IMG/VR virus record: IMGVR_UViG_3300038441_001922
Span: 1 to 40,516 of that record
Length of the DNA stretch: 40,516 nucleotides
DNA from: a virus
Reading direction: 5' to 3' (one strand)
In this document: piece after piece, positions 7,994 through 15,416 of the stretch
Layout: each line of letters begins with the position of its first letter
Numbering within the stretch: position 1 is the first letter of the stretch
Program-made: the position numbers and the translations under genes
The notes under the pieces: model-generated
The model's database searches: none
What the model was told of the DNA's origin: nothing
The model's input: the letters and a program-made list of their open reading frames with translations, nothing else

Positions 7994-8523
7994 TCCGCAG
8001 CCTCCCTTACCGGTGCGGGCGTGGCCGCTTTGGGCTTGTGCGCCAGAACCTCGGCGATGTTCACCACCTGGATCTCACCGCCCGTGTAGATCTCGAAGCC
8101 TGACACCACCTTGACGGCGTGCTCGGCGGAGGCTCCATCCTTCAGAAGGGAGTAGGCGTAGTCGCTGCCAGACCCGAAGGCATGCGGAATCAGGAACGGC
8201 GTTGGGTAGGGCAGATCCGACGTGATGTAGACCGCCTGCTTCTCGTCGATAACGACCAGCGTCCATCCGGACACCTCGGTGGCGCCCGGCGGCACATGCT
8301 TAGGTTCGTGCCCGGCCTCGAACCAGTCGATCAGCGCGCGTTGCATGGCAAAAGGCCCAGTCGTTGCGAAAATACGCGCCGGCCGGCCCGATGCGGTCGG
8401 GGTCGCGGCCGCAGCCTCGCGCACCACGATTTTCTTGACATCCGTTCGGTGACGCATGTTGCCGATCACCGAGAGCCCGTCCGCGGCGATGGTGCCGTGC
8501 TTGTCGATTGCGATGGTGGTCAT
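7990..8523 (-). CDS. HslV/proteasome-like Ntn-hydrolase
   Basis: The 177-aa product starts MTTIAIDKHGTIAADG, matching the HslV start TTIVSV...AGDG. Aligned to Escherichia coli HslV, Thr2 takes the place of the nucleophile exposed after Met removal, Asp15 of Asp17 and Lys31 of Lys33, so the catalytic set is intact. The later FGSGSDYAYSLLKDGASAEHAV and EIYTGGEIQVV match the HslV helix and C-terminal strand. HslV normally needs the HslU ATPase; no unfoldase gene is seen here. It may use the host HslU or act alone on small proteins. A four-base overlap couples it to the ASCH gene downstream. Confidence 0.85.
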   Translation of the reverse strand: MTTIAIDKHGTIAADGLSVIGNMRHRTDVKKIVVREAAAATPTASGRPARIFATTGPFAMQRALIDWFEAGHEPKHVPPGATEVSGWTLVVIDEKQAVYITSDLPYPTPFLIPHAFGSGSDYAYSLLKDGASAEHAVKVVSGFEIYTGGEIQVVNIAEVLAHKPKAATPAPVREAAE

Positions 8524-8530
8524 GATCCCT

Positions 8531-8689
8531 CTACCTCTTGGCCAGCCGCTTCATGAGCGCCGCGTTGCGCTTTACGAACGCCTTCATGATCTCACGCGAG
8601 GACTCGGCCGATGACTTCCTCTTGGGCCTAACCGGCTTGTTGGATGGGTCTTGGCGGAGCGTCGGGGCTGGCCGTTTCCGCTTGCTCAT
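8531..8689 (-). CDS. Very basic small protein, 52 aa
   Basis: A short frame runs from the ATG at 8687-8689 to the stop at 8531-8533. The product starts MSKRKRPAPTLRQDPSNK and consists largely of Lys, Arg, Ser and Ala, with an ATGA overlap (8686-8689) with the membrane-protein gene upstream and seven bases to the protease gene. The composition suggests nucleic-acid binding or partnership with an acidic protein. It is too small for family assignment; the tight junctions are the main reason to believe it. Confidence 0.65.
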   Translation of the reverse strand: MSKRKRPAPTLRQDPSNKPVRPKRKSSAESSREIMKAFVKRNAALMKRLAKR

Positions 8690-9129
8690 CCCTCAATCCC
8701 CTCCAGTGCCCGTTCCAGCCGGTGCCGGGCGTGCGTCGCCTGCGGAGCCCCCACCATTTCCTCTGCGGCCTCTATCAATTCTGCCCAGCGCCAGTCCTCA
8801 TCGAGCATCACCTCTCCGTCTTCATCCTTCTTCGGCATACGCCAGCGCCGCGCGTGCGGCACGGGGACCAGCCGAAACGGCGGAGCAAGTGGCTGGCTTG
8901 GCCGGCGAGCCGTCAGCGGCGCCAGCAGCACGACCACCCCGAGCGTGAGGGCTGGGCCCGCCACAAACACGCCGAACGCCAGGAAATTCAATTGCCACCG
9001 TTCCATGGTAGCTAGCGGCAGCACGGCGCCTGCTGCCAAGCTGAGCAGCTCGATGGCGATGGCGCAGCCCAAGCTCACCAGTAGGACGGTGACGATGCGG
9101 TTGGCGCTGCGGATGCGGTGCTTGTTCAT
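8686..9129 (-). CDS. Membrane protein with cytoplasmic tail, 147 aa
   Basis: Two hydrophobic segments (about 13-38 and 47-70) are followed by a charged C-terminal half that begins with basic RLVPVPHARRW and continues with acidic EDGEVMLDEDW and helical EAAEEM. The positive-inside pattern puts both ends in the cytoplasm. I do not recognise the family. The gene overlaps both neighbours by four bases, which fits a tightly packed phage operon. Confidence 0.7.
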   Translation of the reverse strand: MNKHRIRSANRIVTVLLVSLGCAIAIELLSLAAGAVLPLATMERWQLNFLAFGVFVAGPALTLGVVVLLAPLTARRPSQPLAPPFRLVPVPHARRWRMPKKDEDGEVMLDEDWRWAELIEAAEEMVGAPQATHARHRLERALEGIEG

Positions 9130-9485
9130 GATATATCCGGCTCTTTGAGCAACCCCGCCTCCTCCAACGACGCGACCACCCTATTGGCGTAGTCGTCGCA
9201 TCCGCATGTGGGCCAGTCGCACTCCTGCGGATCACCGCCCCCAGGCGTCTGGAAGCTGCCGTTTGGCCTGGCCGCACAATTGAAACCGATGGGCCGCCAC
9301 ATGAGTGGCTCCGGTTGGCGCCACGACAGTCGCGGGAAGTGACCCGGCACACCCTCCACGCGTGACTCCGTGTCGATGCGCACCCAGCCTGCCCGCTCAT
9401 CCAACCATGCTGGGCGCCAGTCATCGCCCCACTGGGCGATGACCAGCGTTCCGAATACGGGGTTGACTGTCTCCGGGGCGTTCAT
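9126..9485 (-). CDS. Hypothetical phage protein, 119 aa
   Basis: Starting at the ATG 9483-9485, the product reads MNAPETVNPVFGTLVIAQWG and is rich in Trp and Pro, with four cysteines in the last 50 residues (FNCAARPN, ECDWPTCGCDD) that could bind zinc. The longer upstream frame overlaps the DHH gene and is not plausible. An ATGA overlap links it to the DHH gene upstream. No function known. Confidence 0.7.
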   Translation of the reverse strand: MNAPETVNPVFGTLVIAQWGDDWRPAWLDERAGWVRIDTESRVEGVPGHFPRLSWRQPEPLMWRPIGFNCAARPNGSFQTPGGGDPQECDWPTCGCDDYANRVVASLEEAGLLKEPDIS

Positions 9486-10507
9486 GGCGCCACCCGCGAG
9501 AACCCCGCGGCCGCAGGGTGCCCTCCCCCGCCAAGGGTCGCCGCGATCTCGGCGACGTTGGTGCCACCCTTCCGGGACCTGAGCGACCACGCCTCCACCC
9601 CGTTCCCCTTGCGCGCCCACGTTGCCGCAAAGGGTGCATCGGGGTGGAGCTCCAAGAGCTTGTTCCCGCAGTCGGAGGCGTACTGTCCGGGGCAGTTCAA
9701 GACCGGGACGGTATGGCCTGCCACCTCCTCCATGTAGGCATTGGAGCACAGTTCGGCGACCAGCTTGGTGTGGTGGCGGAGGATGGGGATACCCTCGTGC
9801 TCTAGCCGGGCCAGACCCGAGCCCATGACCCAGTTGTCGAAGGCGTGGAACGTCGCCGGGTAGGAGTGCAGCGCCTTGGAGATCTCCTCCGTCAGCCGCA
9901 ACGCGTGCCGGAACAGGTCCCGGTCCTCGATGTGCTCCAGCAGCCTGGGCATGGGCTCGCCGGGATGGCAGAACTCCCAGGCCAGGCGGGCGCCGGACTT
10001 GGACATGTCGAAGCCGACGAACAGCTTATGGACCCAGCTCAGAGTCGACAGATCTACGTCATCACCGTGATGGTCCGCCGACAACCAGTAATCGACCAAA
10101 TCGATGGTTGGCATGGAGCAACAAACAAGGCTGAGCCCAAAGTCATCCTGGTCGAGCCAGTGGCCTCTTAGCGCGCCTTCCTGATTACCGAACTCCTTCT
10201 CCGCGCTCTTGTGATGGTCGAGCACCACGATGGACTTGGCGAGCTTGGCCGCCTCGATCATGGCTGGACGCTTCAGGCTGTAGTCCACCATCAGCACGCG
10301 CTTGCCCTCGATGTCGGGGAGTGCCCCGCCGTACTGCATGGGGACGTAGACCGGGCCGGTCTTGTAGGGCGCCTTCTCGCCGCCGTCGTCGCCCCATTTC
10401 CGCCAGCAGGCCCACGCCGCTGCAAACCCGTCCATGCACCCCGGTCCATGGTAGATCACCACGTCGGGGCACCACTCCGCTTGCATCGCCTCAGTCGCGT
10501 TGCTCAT
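9482..10507 (-). CDS. DHH/DHHA1 family phosphoesterase
   Basis: The 341-aa product has the DHH superfamily layout: YHGPGCMDGFAAAWA at 19-33 (with the metal-binding Asp/His region), the second metal motif VDYS at about 74-77, VVLDHHKSAE with DHH at 97-99, and the DHHA1 glycine motif GGGGHPAAAGF at about 326-336. Members hydrolyse short RNAs (nanoRNase), cyclic dinucleotides, or act as 5'-3' ssDNA exonuclease (RecJ). The compact length and the missing RecJ OB domain favour a small-oligonucleotide or cyclic-dinucleotide phosphodiesterase. In a phage it could recycle nucleotides or blunt a nucleotide-signalling defence; the latter is speculation. Confidence 0.9.
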   Translation of the reverse strand: MSNATEAMQAEWCPDVVIYHGPGCMDGFAAAWACWRKWGDDGGEKAPYKTGPVYVPMQYGGALPDIEGKRVLMVDYSLKRPAMIEAAKLAKSIVVLDHHKSAEKEFGNQEGALRGHWLDQDDFGLSLVCCSMPTIDLVDYWLSADHHGDDVDLSTLSWVHKLFVGFDMSKSGARLAWEFCHPGEPMPRLLEHIEDRDLFRHALRLTEEISKALHSYPATFHAFDNWVMGSGLARLEHEGIPILRHHTKLVAELCSNAYMEEVAGHTVPVLNCPGQYASDCGNKLLELHPDAPFAATWARKGNGVEAWSLRSRKGGTNVAEIAATLGGGGHPAAAGFSRVAP

Positions 10508-11154
10508 CGTCCCACCCTCTCCTTGAGCGCGGCATCATGTGCCGCGTTGATCTCCGCCATCGCTGCCGCCGAGCCGCCCACGTCAGGGTGTGCGGCCTTG
10601 GCCCGGGCCCTCCACGCCGCCTCGATCTCGCCGGCGGATGCCGTGCGGCCGACGCCCAGCACCTCCCACCACGCCTTGGTGGCCGTCGGCGCCGGCAGCG
10701 CGGCGAAGCCCTGGAAGGCACGGTCGAGGATGACGGCGCCGCCGTGCCGCTCGATCGCCCGCATGGCCTCCAGCGTCGCAGCGATGGCGCCCAGGTTGTC
10801 GGCAACCCGGTAGTAGGTATCGACCGCCATCACCCGCATGGGCGCGTTCGCCTTCTGCCAAAAGACGGCGACGCCGGAGTCTCCGGGCTCAGCCTGGTCG
10901 CCGCGCGGTAGGCCCGACATGTTGAGCTTGAGGTTCGTGCTCACCACCATGTCGTTGGCCACATCGACGCCCATGCGGGCGAGTTGCTCCCGCACGCGCT
11001 TGTAGCCCTCGGCAATCGAAAGCTGCGCCTTCCGGGTGCTGTTCCCGTAGGGCGATGATGTCGTCTTGGTCACGCCGAACTGCGCGCGCTTGCGGTCACT
11101 GGCGGCGGTGCGCTTCCATCCGTCGGGCCATTTCAGGGGATAGGCGGTGGTCAT
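10504..11154 (-). CDS. J-domain (DnaJ-like) phage protein
   Basis: From the ATG at 11152-11154 the product is 216 aa. The C-terminal 60 residues form a J domain: WWEVLGVGRTASAGEIEAAW, then the HPD tripeptide at about 189-191 (AKAAHPDVGG) and the last helix. HPD is what stimulates DnaK ATPase. The N-terminal 150 residues are a phage-specific region beginning YPLKWPDGWKRT. J domain proteins in phages recruit host DnaK to remodel complexes; since the operon holds an initiator with internal iterons, a role in initiation-complex remodelling, as host DnaJ does for lambda, is attractive but unproven. Four-base overlaps on both sides. Confidence 0.85.
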   Translation of the reverse strand: MTTAYPLKWPDGWKRTAASDRKRAQFGVTKTTSSPYGNSTRKAQLSIAEGYKRVREQLARMGVDVANDMVVSTNLKLNMSGLPRGDQAEPGDSGVAVFWQKANAPMRVMAVDTYYRVADNLGAIAATLEAMRAIERHGGAVILDRAFQGFAALPAPTATKAWWEVLGVGRTASAGEIEAAWRARAKAAHPDVGGSAAAMAEINAAHDAALKERVGR

Positions 11155-11363
11155 CTGCCCTCCTTGCCCGGCACCCTGCTCGGCGCATCCTCCACGCACA
11201 CCCACCGCGCCAAGTCGCGCCACCCGCCCCGGCTCCACTCCGCCGTCATCGCCCGGCCGGCCGCCTCGCACGCGGCCCTGGAGGAGAACTCGATGTGGTC
11301 GATGGCGACACCGCCCTTCTCGGCGGTGAGCCAGATGGCAAAGATCAAGACCCAGGTCTTCAT
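11151..11363 (-). CDS. Small exported protein with two Cys, 70 aa
   Basis: The product starts MKTWVLIFAIWLTAEKGGVA, a short signal-like hydrophobic stretch, followed by the pattern EFSSRAACEAAGRAM...RWVCVED. One Cys in a helix and another in a C-terminal strand is a recurring design of small phage-encoded periplasmic proteins with one disulfide. Function unknown. It overlaps the next gene by four bases. Confidence 0.65.
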   Translation of the reverse strand: MKTWVLIFAIWLTAEKGGVAIDHIEFSSRAACEAAGRAMTAEWSRGGWRDLARWVCVEDAPSRVPGKEGR

Positions 11364-11605
11364 GGCATCCCCTCGTTGCCAGGCGCCGGCAGCGCGAGCA
11401 CCGCGGCGGGCGCCGCCTCATCGGCCGGCGTTATGTCCTGCTTGTCGTAGCTGCGCACGAGATCTTCGGCTCGACGCAGCGAATACTGCGCCGCTTCAAA
11501 CTCCTGCTTGACGCGGAGAAAGTGCTCCCGCTCGATGTCAAGCAGCCACCGCGCATGCTCCTCCGCGGTGCGGTGATACGAACGAGCGCCAAGGTGAAGA
11601 CCCAT
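11360..11605 (-). CDS. Small helical protein, 81 aa
   Basis: From the ATG at 11603-11605 the product starts MGLHLGARSYHRTAEEHARW and forms one long amphipathic helix (about 14-57, EEHARWLLDIEREHFLRVKQ onwards) with an Ala/Pro-rich end. Coiled-coil character is likely. The longer frame upstream overlaps the zinc-type gene and lacks protein-like composition. No function known. Confidence 0.65.
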   Translation of the reverse strand: MGLHLGARSYHRTAEEHARWLLDIEREHFLRVKQEFEAAQYSLRRAEDLVRSYDKQDITPADEAAPAAVLALPAPGNEGMP

Positions 11606-11610
11606 GTCCC

Positions 11611-11838
11611 TCAGTCCTTCTGTTTTCCTCGCACTGCCTCGTCCCCCACATGCCAGAGCCGGCACACGGGGCACCGGTAGGGCTGCATGCGCTCTCCATC
11701 CGCCCACCTCCTGCGCCGCCTGCGCTTGCGCGACCTCAGCGTGCGCTTGATCGCGACCTCCGCCCCCCGGCGGGCTGTGAAGGCCGCCTTGCCGACGCAG
11801 GCAACCTCCGCCAACGTCATGGGTGACAGCATAGTCAT
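11611..11838 (-). CDS. Small basic protein with CxxC...H knuckle, 75 aa
   Basis: The product has a helical N-terminus (MTLAEVACVGKAAFTARRGA), a run of Arg/Lys (RSRKRRRRRRW) and a C-terminal RCPVCRLWHVG, half of a zinc knuckle. The 'add all residues then display as typed, CPVC-x-LWH' motif is common in phage proteins that bind nucleic acid. Function unknown. It is separated by nine bases from the gene upstream. Confidence 0.65.
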   Translation of the reverse strand: MTMLSPMTLAEVACVGKAAFTARRGAEVAIKRTLRSRKRRRRRRWADGERMQPYRCPVCRLWHVGDEAVRGKQKD

Positions 11839-11847
11839 GGGCGCGCC

Positions 11848-12540
11848 TCACTCCCCCTCCGGCCTCTTGTCGATCACCTGCTTGTCGATGCTCCAGCACG
11901 GCCGGGCCGCCACCCGGCATCGCACGTGGCTGTCGATCACCCGCTCGCCTGTTCCGGAGTGCCAGCACTGCTCCATCCGGTCGGTCGCCTCATTCCAGTT
12001 GGTCCAGGGCTCGCCCAGGATGGAGCGCACGGTGCCGCGCCAGTTCTCCTTGCCCCGTTCTGCTGCGGTCGTGTCGCTGCGCTTGTATTCGGAGGTGGTG
12101 ACGTGGATCTGCTCCTGCAGGCACAAGCGGCGGTCCTTGCCGTCCTCGATCCAATCGGCGTGGTAGGTGCCCCAGCCGGGGGCTGGGATGCGGTAGGGGG
12201 CGACGTGCTTGCCGCCGTAGCCGCCGCGACGTGCCCAGCGCTTGCCGCCGGCGCCGCCTGCGTAGACGCGCTCGTAGTGCTCCGGCACCTTGCGCACCGT
12301 CACGTACTTGGTGACGGGGATGTGCTCGATGGTGGAGTGCCTCAATGCCTTGCGCCTGCCCACGATGGGGCGGCCGTTGCCCAGGGCCTCCGCAATCCAA
12401 GCCTCCTGGTCATAGGCATGGGCCTTGGGGAGTACCCCCAGCATCACGGCGCCGACGAACAGAACGTAGAGACAGATGGCCAGGAGGAGGGGGAGCAGGG
12501 CACGCCAGATGGCGGCGGGGGTGATGGGGTGCGGGGTCAT
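11848..12540 (-). CDS. Membrane-anchored or exported protein, 230 aa
   Basis: A hydrophobic segment at about 14-37 ends in KAHAYDQ, which could be a signal-peptidase site (AHA|Y). The rest is soluble and polar, with Gly/Arg-rich YAGGAGGKRWARRGGYGGKH near the middle and five cysteines in the second half, suitable for disulfides outside the cytoplasm. I do not recognise the family. The gene overlaps the C5 methyltransferase gene upstream by four bases. Confidence 0.65.
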   Translation of the reverse strand: MTPHPITPAAIWRALLPLLLAICLYVLFVGAVMLGVLPKAHAYDQEAWIAEALGNGRPIVGRRKALRHSTIEHIPVTKYVTVRKVPEHYERVYAGGAGGKRWARRGGYGGKHVAPYRIPAPGWGTYHADWIEDGKDRRLCLQEQIHVTTSEYKRSDTTAAERGKENWRGTVRSILGEPWTNWNEATDRMEQCWHSGTGERVIDSHVRCRVAARPCWSIDKQVIDKRPEGE

Positions 12541-13988
12541 GCTGCGGTCCTCAATTGCTCAAACAGGTCGATGCGGACGCCGATCCACGTCATGCAGTTG
12601 ACGGCCATGCTGTTGCCGAGGGCCTTGTACCGCGGTCCGTCGGCCGCCTTCCGTCCTCGGTAGGGCACGTCGGTCCAAGAGTCCGGGAAGCCCTGGAGGC
12701 GCTCCCATTCGAGGGGCGTGAGACGGCGCACAGCCCAGCCGTGGGCGTGGTGCGCGAGCGCAGGCGCATGCGCATGCGCATGCGCAGCGAGCGGATGACA
12801 CGGCCCACCGTCAACAGGCTGGCAGCGATTGCCCTTGGAGGTGATCTGCGTGGTGTCGAAGGGGATGGCTATCGCGTGCGCAACGAACGTCTCGCTCTCG
12901 AAATCGCCATGACCGGTGCCGCCCTTGGCCCTGCAGGCTGTCGCCACGTCGACGGGACCCGCCGTGTTGTTGCCGCCGAAAGCGATGGCTAACTGGCCTC
13001 CGGCGTTGGCGTGGGAGGCGTCGTGACCCATCGCGCGGAGCGTCGGCGCAACGTCCTCCTGGAAATCGGCGCCGTAGTCCTTGGACGAGAAGGCGACCAG
13101 CATGCCCATCTCGGCATCCTGCTGTGTCGCCGAGCCGGCCGCCTTGCCGTTGTGGTTCAGGGTGCCGGTGATCTCCGGGATGTACGTTTCCTGGTCGTCG
13201 GCGTTGGCGGCTGCCCGTCCTCTAGCTGCGCTGAGGGGCTTGGCGTACTCCGGGACGAGATGGTTGGCTGCGGCTTCCCGCCGGCCAACCCTGCCGCCAC
13301 TGCGCTCAGAGCCTGCTCCAAGGCTGCCGGCAACCGCTTGTCCCGCTTGGCGGCGCGGCGGAGGATGCCCGCGCAGGCCTTCGGGCTCAAGTAGTACCGC
13401 CGCAGGTGGTCGCCAGTCTCCAAGATATCCGACAAGGAACACACGCTCCCGTCGCTGTGGGACGGCCCAAGGGTGCGATTCCACTCGCACGAATTGAGCG
13501 TCCAGGACACGCCAGCATGCCGAATACCCGCACTCCTCCAGGGTGTCGAGGAATGCCCCGAAATCACTGTCCTCGTCGCCTTCCCAGCATTCGCCGGGCG
13601 CGAGATCCTCATCCTCCGGCGCACCGGACCAGTTGGAATGCACGCCAGGGACGTTCTCCCAGACCACCCACCGGGGGCGCAGTCGCCGAGCAAGCCGACA
13701 AAAGTCGAGCGCCAGGTTGCTACGCGGGTCATCCAGGCCGAGGCGCTTGCCGGCGACGGAGAAGCCTTGGCAGGGGGTGCCTCCAACGAGAAGGTCGATT
13801 GGGCCGACATCGGCTGCGGTGATCCTGGTGAAGTCGCCGAGGTTCGGCACATGGGGGAAGCGGTGGGCGAGGACGGCGGAGGCGAACGGATCGATCTCCG
13901 CGAACGCGGAAGGCGTCCAGCCGAGCGGCTCCCAGGCAACGCTGGCCGCTTCGATGCCGCTGCACACCGAGAGATACCGCAAGCTCAC
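12537..13988 (-). CDS. DNA cytosine-5 methyltransferase
   Basis: From the GTG at 13986-13988 (GTGA overlap with the upstream gene) the product is 483 aa. Motif I is LSVCSGIEAAS (about 6-16), motif IV GGTPCQGFSVAGKR with catalytic Cys73, motif VI WENVPG with ENV at 111-113, motif VIII QRRER at about 178-182, and motif X YKALGNSMAV near the end. All are intact. The target-recognition region between VIII and IX is long and includes a His/Ala run encoded by tandem GCGCAT units (12763-12787). It methylates C5 of cytosine in DNA; no partner nuclease is present, so it likely protects phage DNA. Confidence 0.95.
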   Translation of the reverse strand: MSLRYLSVCSGIEAASVAWEPLGWTPSAFAEIDPFASAVLAHRFPHVPNLGDFTRITAADVGPIDLLVGGTPCQGFSVAGKRLGLDDPRSNLALDFCRLARRLRPRWVVWENVPGVHSNWSGAPEDEDLAPGECWEGDEDSDFGAFLDTLEECGYSACWRVLDAQFVRVESHPWAVPQRRERVFLVGYLGDWRPPAAVLLEPEGLRGHPPPRRQAGQAVAGSLGAGSERSGGRVGRREAAANHLVPEYAKPLSAARGRAAANADDQETYIPEITGTLNHNGKAAGSATQQDAEMGMLVAFSSKDYGADFQEDVAPTLRAMGHDASHANAGGQLAIAFGGNNTAGPVDVATACRAKGGTGHGDFESETFVAHAIAIPFDTTQITSKGNRCQPVDGGPCHPLAAHAHAHAPALAHHAHGWAVRRLTPLEWERLQGFPDSWTDVPYRGRKAADGPRYKALGNSMAVNCMTWIGVRIDLFEQLRTAA

Positions 13989-14515
13989 GGCCCCACCCTC
14001 CCCGACCGCGTATAGCTCCGCGCATGCCGCACCTTGGCCGACTTCTCCGCCGGCGTAGGCCGTACCAGGGAGGAGACCCGCACCCGCCCTGCCTTGTCGG
14101 GGAATGGGTAGCGGCAGACCATCGGCCCCGCTGCCGGCGTCACGCTGCGCCTGGGCGGCGCTTCCGCCGCCGGCGGTGGCACCAAGATGGCCGATGCCGG
14201 CCGCCACCCCTCGATCCGCTCCAGCAGATGGGCGGCAAGGCGCGCCAAGTCCGGATCGCCGGCGCGCAGCGCGGCCTCGGCCCGGCGCGCGCCCTTGCGC
14301 ACCGCGCCATCGGGCTTGTCGAGCACGGCCGCAATCGCTCCGACCGCAATGCCCTGCCTTCGGGCGAGGTACATGGCGAGGTTGCGCACGCGGGAGACGC
14401 TCGGCGTCTTCTCCGATCCGCGCATTTCCGACAGGGTGAGGCCGGCCTCCCGGGCTGCGATCTGCATGATCGCGTAGGCGTTGGGCTTGGCGTTGTGGCG
14501 GCCGTCGACGGTCAT
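13985..14515 (-). CDS. DnaA domain IV-like DNA-binding protein
   Basis: The 176-aa product contains, at about 13-80, a segment resembling the DnaA C-terminal DNA-binding domain: helices around AYAIMQIAAREAGLTLSEM, then the basic-loop to helix pattern SVSRVRNLAMYLARRQGI, and AIAAVLDKPDGAVRKGAR where DnaA has the helix-turn-helix that reads DnaA boxes. The signature 'RHxTV' is not exact (KPDGAVRKG). The rest is Pro-rich and disordered with no ATPase domain. Such solo domain-IV proteins in phages may act as repressors, or compete with DnaA at its boxes. Assignment is by pattern only. Confidence 0.7.
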   Translation of the reverse strand: MTVDGRHNAKPNAYAIMQIAAREAGLTLSEMRGSEKTPSVSRVRNLAMYLARRQGIAVGAIAAVLDKPDGAVRKGARRAEAALRAGDPDLARLAAHLLERIEGWRPASAILVPPPAAEAPPRRSVTPAAGPMVCRYPFPDKAGRVRVSSLVRPTPAEKSAKVRHARSYTRSGRVGP

Positions 14516-15108
14516 GCGCGCTCCGCCTCCGCCTCGGCGATGGCCTGCTCCAGCCAGTGGAGCGCCCCCGCTGCTGACGTGGCAGGGGCGTCAGCCACGC
14601 CGTTCAGGAGGCGCAGCACCGCCTGGCGCCGCGGCCCGGCGAGATTGAAGGCATCGACGATCACATGCGGCAACTGCCACTCCTCGCCAGGCGGCGTGCG
14701 CTCGGGCTTCCCGCCGCGCTCAAACGTGAGTTTGCGGATGGCACGACGGATGCGGTGGATCGTCTCCGCCCACCAATGGCCGTCCTGGTGCGCCTCGATC
14801 CAGCGATTGATCCACCACCGCGCCTTGCGCAAGTCCTCGAGCAGATCGCCCTTCTTGCCGGCCCGGAGCAGGTAGGCCATGGCGGTGCCCAGGTGCAGGC
14901 CGAGGCCATAGCGCTCCATCACGTCGATGGCCTCGATGCCGGCCTCGGTGATGTAGTGCGGAGGGGAATTGATCATGTCCGGCTTGGGTGCTGACACGAC
15001 GCGCACGGCGGCCGGTTCATCAGCAGGGAACGTGTCGCGCTCAGACACGGGCCGCAGCGCGTCCTCCATGACGAGGTCTCCCAACCGCTTTGTCTGTGTC
15101 TTGCTCAT
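14512..15108 (-). CDS. DUF3310 (SaV-like) phage protein
   Basis: The 198-aa product holds the DUF3310 core at about 46-106: INSPPHYI, GIEAIDVMERYGLG, HLGTAMAYLLRAGKKGD and EDLRKARWWINRWIE. The family is widespread in phages, often annotated as nucleotide kinase without proof. A second, unique region follows with a helical end. It overlaps the DnaA-IV-like gene by four bases, consistent with a replication or nucleotide role. Confidence 0.85.
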   Translation of the reverse strand: MSKTQTKRLGDLVMEDALRPVSERDTFPADEPAAVRVVSAPKPDMINSPPHYITEAGIEAIDVMERYGLGLHLGTAMAYLLRAGKKGDLLEDLRKARWWINRWIEAHQDGHWWAETIHRIRRAIRKLTFERGGKPERTPPGEEWQLPHVIVDAFNLAGPRRQAVLRLLNGVADAPATSAAGALHWLEQAIAEAEAERA

Positions 15109-15416
15109 ACGGTCTCCCCTGCCATCATCCGCGGTGATTGCTCAGACGCGGCCGTCTCGTCCTTCACCGCCTTGGCGACGGTGCGATGCCTTGTGCCTGC
15201 CGGCTTGTTCCAGGCCGTGGCGATCCTCTTGGCTTCGGTGGCGGTGAACAGGCCCATGGGCCCCTTGGCCCCCACGAACCCCCAGCGGGGGAACCCGTTG
15301 GGGAAACTCGGGCCGGTGCGCTCGGCGTAGTCCATGACCCGGTAGGTGAAGCGATCGCGGAACTCCACGCGCCACACCTGGGCGTTGCGCGGGGTGGGAT
15401 TGGAGGACTTGGTCAC
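15105..15416 (-). CDS. Hypothetical phage protein, 103 aa
   Basis: The GTG at 15414-15416 overlaps the stop of the upstream cupin-like gene in a GTGA junction, which fixes the start. The product reads VTKSSNPTPRNAQVWRVEFR, has a beta-rich centre (YRVMDYAERTG, WGFVGAKGPMGLFTATEAKR) and a polar, helical end. The short 'GPMGLFTATEAKRIATAWN' segment looks like an element seen in phage proteins with a repeat of about this size, but I cannot name it. Confidence 0.7.
   Translation of the reverse strand: MTKSSNPTPRNAQVWRVEFRDRFTYRVMDYAERTGPSFPNGFPRWGFVGAKGPMGLFTATEAKRIATAWNKPAGTRHRTVAKAVKDETAASEQSPRMMAGETV

Noticed and set aside
12537-14207. C5 methyltransferase start further upstream than 13988
   Set aside because: The extension overlaps the DnaA-IV-like gene and is low-complexity; the GTGA junction gives the natural start.
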